DNA of 5,221 nucleotides from positions 1 to 5,221 of the forward strand of contig CAYFOI010000041.1 of NCBI GenBank assembly GCA_964344725.1, in the 5' to 3' direction. Each line of letters opens with the position of its first letter. The stretch's first letter is position 1. Positions 1-4,146 of the stretch are shown piece by piece. Below the pieces are notes generated by a model. The model searched no databases, was not told the DNA's origin, and saw only the letters and a list, made by a program, of their open reading frames with translations. Position numbers and translations under genes: made by a program. The DNA is from CG2-30-44-17 sp964344725 (GTDB lineage Bacteria; Patescibacteriota; Gracilibacteria; UBA1369; UBA12470).

Positions 1-2
1 GC

Positions 3-794
3 GATATTGTCGAAATGACAAACGCTGCAGGCTCAGGACATCCTGGAGGCTCGCTTTCTGCTGTAGAGATGCTGGTAGCACTTTATAACGAATACCTAGT
101 ACACGATTCAGAGAATCCAAGCTGGGAAGAGCGCGACCGGATGATTTTCTGCAAATGCCACATAACTCCAGCAATTTACTCGGTCTTGGCTAGAACAGGA
201 TACTTCCACCCAGAAGAACTGATGACATTCCGTAAACTCGGCTCAGACTTACAAGGACATCCTGCAAGACTTCACCCAAAAGGCATGGAAATGTCAGGAG
301 GCTCACTCGGTCAAAACATGTCTGTTGCAACCGGAGTTGCCCTCGGACTAAAACAGCAAGGCAAGACAAATACAGTCTATGGCATGACAAGCGAAGGTGA
401 TTTACAAGAAGGACAAAGCTGGGAAGCAATTATGTCGGCGGCACACTTCAAACTCGACAACTTAATAGTCCTAGTCGACTACAACAAACTCCAAATAGAC
501 GGTCACGTCGAAGACGTAATGGGAGTCCACCCACTCGACGAGAAATTCAAAAGCTTCAACTGGCACGTGCTCATCGTAGACGGTCACGATTTTTCACAAA
601 TAAGAGCAGCTATCGAAAAAGCACAAACCCTAAAGGACAGACCAACCGCGATCATCGGACACACAATCAAAGGCAAAGGAATCTCCTACATGGAAGATGA
701 CGCCGGCTGGCACGGCAAAGTCCCTAACGATGAACTAAGAGACCAAGCACTCGCAGAACTCGACGAACAAGAAGCTGCAGTAAACGCAATGTAA
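3..794 (+). CDS. tkt: Transketolase, N-terminal (ThDP-binding) subunit, 5'-partial
   Basis: This is one half of a split transketolase, which moves two-carbon ketol units between sugar phosphates in the non-oxidative pentose phosphate pathway in the cytoplasm. The reading frame is open to the left edge (D-I-V-E before the ATG at 15), so that ATG is internal; by comparison with E. coli TktA about 15-25 residues are missing. Numbering from the Met at 15, visible motifs are GSGHPGGSLS (7-16), the H49 region, GHP (81-83), GGSLGQ (95-100), the diphosphate/metal segment with LQEGQ (126-134), DYN with N157, and WHG (232-234). Spacings H9 to H49 (40) and E127 to N157 (30) equal those of E. coli H26-H66 and D155-N185. 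Two motifs are odd: the usual SKGH reads CKCH (46-49) and the usual GDG/SDGE reads SEGD (126-129). The C-terminal partner follows 57 bases downstream. The family call is firm; the effect of the substitutions is unknown. Confidence 0.95.
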   Translation, partial: DIVEMTNAAGSGHPGGSLSAVEMLVALYNEYLVHDSENPSWEERDRMIFCKCHITPAIYSVLARTGYFHPEELMTFRKLGSDLQGHPARLHPKGMEMSGGSLGQNMSVATGVALGLKQQGKTNTVYGMTSEGDLQEGQSWEAIMSAAHFKLDNLIVLVDYNKLQIDGHVEDVMGVHPLDEKFKSFNWHVLIVDGHDFSQIRAAIEKAQTLKDRPTAIIGHTIKGKGISYMEDDAGWHGKVPNDELRDQALAELDEQEAAVNAM

Positions 795-803
795 CTAGAA
801 TTC

Positions 804-814
804 GCGCAAAGCGC
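804..814 (+). other. Short GC hairpin with AAA loop after the tktN stop
   Basis: A perfect inverted repeat, GCGC-AAA-GCGC, begins 10 bases after the TAA of the transketolase N gene. No T-run follows (the next bases are ACCAACACTACG), so it does not look like a Rho-independent terminator for the + strand. With a 4-bp stem it could arise by chance. It is listed because a longer hairpin with the same AAA loop follows the next gene. A role in processing, mRNA stability or translation tuning between the two subunits is possible but unproven. Confidence 0.35.
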
Positions 815-820
815 ACCAAC

Positions 821-855
821 ACTACGTACTACGTATTACACACTACACACTATGG
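821..855 (+). repeat. Degenerate 7-bp tandem repeat running into the tktC start
   Basis: Five consecutive heptamers can be read: ACTACGT, ACTACGT, ATTACAC, ACTACAC, ACTATGG. The first two are identical, and later units differ at one to three positions. The last unit contains the ATG of the transketolase C gene (852-854). The array fills most of the space between the hairpin and the start, and no Shine-Dalgarno sequence is present. It is a low-complexity array of the kind produced by slippage; whether it has a function, such as an unstructured leader, cannot be told from one copy. Confidence 0.7.
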
Positions 856-1802
856 AAAGAGAAATGATGTTAACCAGACAAGGATGGGCAGACGCCCTAA
901 AAGAACTCGGGAGACAAGACCCTAGGGTTGTCGTACTTGACGCAGACTTAGCTAAATCGACACTAACTTGCCAATTCAAAGAAGAGTTCCCAGATAGATT
1001 TTTTGATGTAGGTATTGCTGAACAAAACATGCTCAACGTAGCAGGAGGCCTATCACTAACAGGTTTGATTCCATTCGTTTGCACATACGGAGTATTCGTA
1101 TCTGGACGCGCATGGGAACAAATCAGAACAAGCGTTTGTTACGGCGAACTCAATGTGAAAATCGGCGGAGCACACGGCGGAATATCAGTAGGACCAGACG
1201 GTGCAACACACCAAGCACTCGAAGAAATAGCAATCATGAGAGTCCTACCAAAGATGAAAATGATAGTACCTTGCGACTACTATGAAACAAAGAAAGCGGT
1301 AATGGCAATGAAAGACATCGACGGACCTGTTTATGTAAGATTCGGACGCGAAAAAGTACCTGTACTAACAGACGAAAACACACCTTTTGAATTCGGAAAA
1401 GCATATTCAGTACGAGAAGGTACAGATGTATCAATCATAGCCTGCGGACCAATGGTCGCAGAAGCTCTCGACGCAGCAGAATTTTTACAAGAAAAAGGCG
1501 TCAATGCAGAAGTAATCAACATGCACACAATCAAACCTATCGACAAAGAAACAATTTTAGCATCAGCAACAAAAACAGGATGCGTAGTAACAGCAGAAGA
1601 ACATCAAAAAGCTGGTGGCATGGGAAGTGCAGTCATGGAAGTGCTCGCACAGAACCACCCAGTCCCAGTAGAAATGGTTGGGATAGATGACACATTCGGC
1701 GAATCTGGAAAACCTAGAGAATTGATGGAGAAATATGGAATCACGTCAAAAGAGATCATCGAACAAGCACTCAAAGTAATTCTTCGTAAAAAACAAAAAT
1801 AA
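852..1802 (+). CDS. tkt: Transketolase, C-terminal subunit
   Basis: This is the second half of the split transketolase, carrying the Pyr-type ThDP domain and the C-terminal transketolase domain. At 316 residues it is the usual length for this subunit. The catalytic glutamate that activates the aminopyrimidine ring is E57 in GIAEQNM (54-60). AHGG..VGPDGATHQ (107-121) matches the sugar-phosphate site, with D116 and H120 in the places of E. coli D469 and H473. PVYVRFGRE (159-167) follows, and the C-terminal domain runs from about residue 185, with EEHQKAGGMGSAV near 254-266. The chosen ATG lies in the last unit of the heptamer repeat. ATGs at 864 and 867 are alternatives, giving the common M-x-TRQ start; a weak purine stretch (GGAAAGAG, 854-861) precedes them. 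The gene must pair with the upstream N subunit to form an active site. No catalytic residue is missing. Confidence 0.95.
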   Translation: MEREMMLTRQGWADALKELGRQDPRVVVLDADLAKSTLTCQFKEEFPDRFFDVGIAEQNMLNVAGGLSLTGLIPFVCTYGVFVSGRAWEQIRTSVCYGELNVKIGGAHGGISVGPDGATHQALEEIAIMRVLPKMKMIVPCDYYETKKAVMAMKDIDGPVYVRFGREKVPVLTDENTPFEFGKAYSVREGTDVSIIACGPMVAEALDAAEFLQEKGVNAEVINMHTIKPIDKETILASATKTGCVVTAEEHQKAGGMGSAVMEVLAQNHPVPVEMVGIDDTFGESGKPRELMEKYGITSKEIIEQALKVILRKKQK

Positions 1803-1847
1803 CAGGCCGCGCCAAAGGCGCACAGGCCCCAAAAAAAACAAAAATAA
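1788..1847 (+). repeat. 15-base direct repeat flanking a GC hairpin
   Basis: AAAAAACAAAAATAA occurs at 1788-1802, where it encodes the last residues and stop of tktC, and again exactly at 1833-1847, a spacing of 45 bases. Between the copies lies a GC-rich hairpin, and ACAGGCC is also repeated (1802-1808, 1822-1828). The repeat is nearly pure A, so chance is not excluded, but the exact match over 15 bases, including the C and T positions, suggests a small local duplication or a designed A-hairpin-A arrangement. Confidence 0.6.
1805..1828. other. GC-rich hairpin after the tktC stop (terminator-like on the - strand)
   Basis: GCGCC (1809-1813), an AAA loop and GGCGC (1817-1821) form a perfect 5-bp stem. 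It can extend through GGCC (1805-1808) pairing with GGCC (1825-1828), with ACA (1822-1824) as a bulge. It begins 3 bases after the tktC stop. On the + strand it is followed by CC and an A-run, not a U-run, so it is not a classical intrinsic terminator for tktC. Read on the - strand the stem is followed by TGTTATTTTTGTTTTTT, which does fit one, yet no - strand gene is present in the window. The structure is clear; the function is uncertain. Confidence 0.55.
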
Positions 1848-1915
1848 ACACATACCAAGACCAGACCACTACCTAGCCACCACTAGTAAGAGATAATAAT
1901 AATAAAATTCCACAC
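1829..1915 (+). other. A/C-rich intergenic spacer, no gene
   Basis: This stretch has no credible open frame. It opens with an A-run, and a trinucleotide-like run (GATAATAATAATAAAA, 1892-1907) lies in it. From 1829 to 1960 I count 7 G and 21 T in 132 bases, so the region is about 79% A plus C on this strand. GATAAT at 1892-1897 resembles a -10 hexamer, but no -35 partner is convincing. Together with the hairpin it separates the transketolase pair from the three downstream genes. Confidence 0.5.
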
Positions 1916-1955
1916 ACTAAAACCCTTAAGCCCTAAAATCCTATAATCCTCAAAC
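1916..1955 (+). repeat. Degenerate 8-bp tandem repeat before the aminotransferase start
   Basis: Five consecutive octamers can be read: ACTAAAAC, CCTTAAGC, CCTAAAAT, CCTATAAT, CCTCAAAC. Four of the five begin with CCT and the first with ACT. The array ends 5 bases before the ATG at 1961. The unit length and sequence differ from the heptamer array before tktC, but the position is the same. No Shine-Dalgarno sequence is present. Confidence 0.6.
1942..1947 (+). promoter_or_regulatory. Possible -10 element (TATAAT)
   Basis: A perfect TATAAT hexamer lies 13 bases upstream of the aminotransferase ATG. If it acts as a -10 box, transcription would start about 6-7 bases before the ATG, giving a nearly leaderless mRNA, which would fit the lack of a ribosome binding site. 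Against it, the -35 position (around 1919-1924, AAAACC) does not resemble TTGACA, and the hexamer falls inside the octamer repeat, so it may simply be one repeat variant. Confidence 0.3.
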
Positions 1956-1960
1956 AAAAC

Positions 1961-3148
1961 ATGAAATCCTTCTCAAAACGAGTAGCAAATCTTGGAACCG
2001 AAAATGCTTTTTCCGTAATCACAAAAGCAAAACAGTTCGAAAAAGAATCAGGCATAAACTTGGTCTACTTGCAAATCGGCGAACCTGGATTCGACACGCC
2101 AGAAAACATCAAACAAGCAACAATTGCAGCAGTTAACGACAACCAAACTCACTACACCCCAACTCCTGGTATCGCACCACTTAGGGAAGCGGTAGCAAAA
2201 TATCACTCAAAATATTCAGCAGAGCCCTATGCAGCAGAAGACGTCGTAATCGTCGCAGGAGGAAAGCCCGTAATGTTCTACATGATCAACGCACTTATAG
2301 ACGAAGGTGACGAAGTAATCATCCCAAATCCATGCTACCCAATTTACGAATCAGTAACGGAATATTTAGGAGGAAAAGTTGTCCCAATCCAGCTCAAGGA
2401 AGAAAACGAATTCAACTTCACGGCGGAAGAATTGGAAGCAGCAATCACAGAGAAAACCAAACTAATCATCATAAACTCACCACAAAACCCAACAGGAGGA
2501 GTTTACACAAAAGAACTACTCGAAGACATCGCAAGACTAGCAAAAGAACATGATCTATGGGTACTTTCAGACGAAATCTACGACCAAATGGTTCACGACG
2601 GAGAGCACCACTCAATCACAAGCATTGAAGGCATGCCAGAGAGAACAGTCGTCCTAAACGGATGTTCAAAAACTTACGCAATGACAGGCTACCGCATCGG
2701 ATGGGGAGTAACCAAGAACAAAGAAATGGCAAAGTATTTAGAGCAATTCGCTTGTAACGACATATCTTGCACCAACACAATGGCACAATACGCAGCAATT
2801 GAAGCTCTAGAAGGCCCACAAGACGGCGTAAAACACATGTTACAAGAATACAAGAAACGTCGCGACCTCATGGTAGGACTAGTAAACGAAATCCCTGGCA
2901 TGAGCTGCCACTCTCCAAAAGGCGCATTCTATCTAATGGTTAACGTCCGCCCAATACTAGACAAACTTGGCATTACATCAGGAGAACTTTGCGATAAAAT
3001 CATGCGTGAAGCACACGTACTAATTTTGCCAGGAACAGTATTCGGCCAATTCGGAGAAGATCTCGTAAGATTCTCTTACGTTTCAACAGAAGAAGATATC
3101 CGCAAAGGACTAGACCAAATCAAAGAATTCATTGAGTCTATATACTAA
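1961..3148 (+). CDS. Class I/II PLP aminotransferase (aspartate aminotransferase-like)
   Basis: This cytoplasmic PLP enzyme moves an amino group between an amino acid and a 2-oxo acid. Its 395 residues are the normal full length for fold-type-I subgroup I enzymes. Visible landmarks are the substrate-loop segment LQIGEPGFDTP (37-47), YTPTPG (65-70), AGGKP (99-103), SPQNPTGG with N176, SDEIYD with D204 and Y207, the Schiff-base lysine K237 in CSKTYAMTGYRIGW with R245, and the carboxylate-binding R370 in VRFSY. The start is supported by the family-like opening (KSFSKRVANLG). Substrate cannot be read from sequence: automated naming would give aspartate aminotransferase. The next two genes act on hydroxypyruvate and glycerate, so serine:2-oxo-acid transamination is my inference. 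Well-known serine-glyoxylate enzymes are usually class V, which argues for caution. A gap of 29 bases separates it from the dehydrogenase. Confidence 0.93.
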   Translation: MKSFSKRVANLGTENAFSVITKAKQFEKESGINLVYLQIGEPGFDTPENIKQATIAAVNDNQTHYTPTPGIAPLREAVAKYHSKYSAEPYAAEDVVIVAGGKPVMFYMINALIDEGDEVIIPNPCYPIYESVTEYLGGKVVPIQLKEENEFNFTAEELEAAITEKTKLIIINSPQNPTGGVYTKELLEDIARLAKEHDLWVLSDEIYDQMVHDGEHHSITSIEGMPERTVVLNGCSKTYAMTGYRIGWGVTKNKEMAKYLEQFACNDISCTNTMAQYAAIEALEGPQDGVKHMLQEYKKRRDLMVGLVNEIPGMSCHSPKGAFYLMVNVRPILDKLGITSGELCDKIMREAHVLILPGTVFGQFGEDLVRFSYVSTEEDIRKGLDQIKEFIESIY

Positions 3149-3150
3149 AC

Positions 3151-3166
3151 AAGCTAAAAAGCTAAC
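3151..3166 (+). repeat. Two-copy 8-bp direct repeat between aminotransferase and dehydrogenase
   Basis: AAGCTAAA (3151-3158) is followed at once by AAGCTAAC (3159-3166), seven of eight bases matching. It occupies over half of the 29-base gap and ends 11 bases before the ATG at 3178. The leader has no Shine-Dalgarno sequence. Two copies of an A-rich 8-mer are weak evidence alone; it is included because the two longer gaps in the window also hold short tandem repeats just upstream of starts. Confidence 0.4.
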
Positions 3167-3177
3167 CCACTATCAAA

Positions 3178-4146
3178 ATGAACATCTACGTAACAAGACG
3201 GATCCCTGAAGAAGGCCTCCAAATGCTACGAGAAAAATATGGAGATTTCGAAATGAACCCAGACAACCGCGTTCTAACTCGCGAAGAACTTTTAGAAAAA
3301 GTAAAAGGTCGCGATGGAGTTCTATGCCTACTAACAGACACCATCGACGCAGAAGTCATGGACACAGCAGGACCTCAGTGTAAGGTTTTTTCAAACTATG
3401 CAGTAGGAGTAAACAACATCGACCTAGACGCAGCAAGTGAGAAAAAAGTCATGATCACAAACACACCCGGCGTACTCACAGATGCAACAGCAGACATGGC
3501 TGCAGCATTGATGTTTGGAGTCGCTAGAAGAATGGTTGAATCAGACGAGTTCATGCGTAGCGGAAAATACGAAGGATGGAGCCCAATGCTTTTACTAGGC
3601 CAAGAAATCACAGGTCAAACTCTCGGTATCGTGGGAGCAGGACGAATTGGAAGCGACTTAGCGACAAAAATGGCAAAGGGATTCAAAATGAAAATCCTTT
3701 ACACAGACCTAAGTGAAAACGAAGAACTCAACGCACTCGGCGGACGCAAAGTAGAGCTGGATGAACTTTGTCGAGAATCTGATTACATCTCAATCCACGT
3801 TAACTACTATCCAGAGACACATCACCTCATTAACGAAGAGATGCTTTCGCTTATGAAACCAAACGCAATTCTAGTTAACACAGCTCGTGGACCTGTAGTA
3901 GACGAAACAGCTCTAGTAAAAGCTCTCCAAGAAAAGAAAATATTTGGCGCTGGCCTAGACGTATTCGAAGACGAACCAGCTATGAAACCAGGTTTAGCCG
4001 ACCTCGATAACGTCATATTGGCACCACATCTAGGATCAGCAACTGTAGATGCTCGCACTAAGATGTCCACAATGGCAGCACAGAACTTAATCGATGCCCT
4101 AGAAGGTCAAACACCACAGTTCTTGGTCAACAAGGAAGCATTTTAA
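3178..4146 (+). CDS. D-2-hydroxyacid dehydrogenase, glyoxylate/hydroxypyruvate reductase type
   Basis: It probably reduces hydroxypyruvate to D-glycerate, or glyoxylate to glycolate, or runs in reverse, in the cytoplasm. The 322 residues match full-length GyaR-like reductases, with no ACT or other regulatory domain as found in many SerA proteins. The nucleotide-binding segment is GIVGAGRIGSD (150-160; G153-x-G155-xx-G158). The catalytic triad is R237 (NTARGPVVDE), E266 (FEDEP) and H284 (APHLGSA); the spacings of 29 and 18 equal those of Hyphomicrobium D-glycerate dehydrogenase (R240, E269, H287). SNYAVGVNNID (72-82) is the typical substrate-side motif. An aspartate, D177 in LYTDLSENE, ends the second Rossmann strand, which usually favours NADH over NADPH. 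Its stop directly abuts the glycerate kinase ATG, so the two are very likely co-transcribed. Phosphoglycerate or other 2-hydroxyacids are alternative substrates. Confidence 0.93.
   Translation: MNIYVTRRIPEEGLQMLREKYGDFEMNPDNRVLTREELLEKVKGRDGVLCLLTDTIDAEVMDTAGPQCKVFSNYAVGVNNIDLDAASEKKVMITNTPGVLTDATADMAAALMFGVARRMVESDEFMRSGKYEGWSPMLLLGQEITGQTLGIVGAGRIGSDLATKMAKGFKMKILYTDLSENEELNALGGRKVELDELCRESDYISIHVNYYPETHHLINEEMLSLMKPNAILVNTARGPVVDETALVKALQEKKIFGAGLDVFEDEPAMKPGLADLDNVILAPHLGSATVDARTKMSTMAAQNLIDALEGQTPQFLVNKEAF
4132..4138 (+). promoter_or_regulatory. Possible ribosome binding site for glycerate kinase
   Basis: AAGGAAG lies 8 bases before the ATG at 4147, inside the last codons of the dehydrogenase (Lys-Glu). 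It is the most Shine-Dalgarno-like sequence placed before any start in this window. It also encodes ordinary residues, so it could be coincidence. With the TAA-ATG junction it would suit re-initiation by ribosomes finishing the dehydrogenase. Confidence 0.35.

Noticed and set aside
15..17. ATG at 15 as the true start of the transketolase N subunit
   Set aside because: The frame is open upstream and the residues before it (D-I-V-E) match the family's usual pattern before the GSGHPGG motif, so the gene begins outside the window.
821..855. CRISPR array or transposon end
   Set aside because: Units are 7 bp with no spacers and no adjacent cas or transposase gene; it is a simple tandem repeat.
1805..1850. 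Rho-independent terminator for tktC on the + strand
   Set aside because: The stem is good, but it is followed by C and A runs, not by T.
1604..1858. An 84-codon - strand frame spanning the end of tktC and the hairpin
   Set aside because: It is antisense to conserved tktC sequence, and its product is Cys/Phe-rich low-complexity translation of A-rich DNA, with no recognisable domain.
3178..4146. Phosphoglycerate dehydrogenase (SerA) of the phosphorylated serine pathway
   Set aside because: It has no ACT or intervening domain, matches glyoxylate/hydroxypyruvate reductases better, and sits against a glycerate kinase. Not fully excluded.
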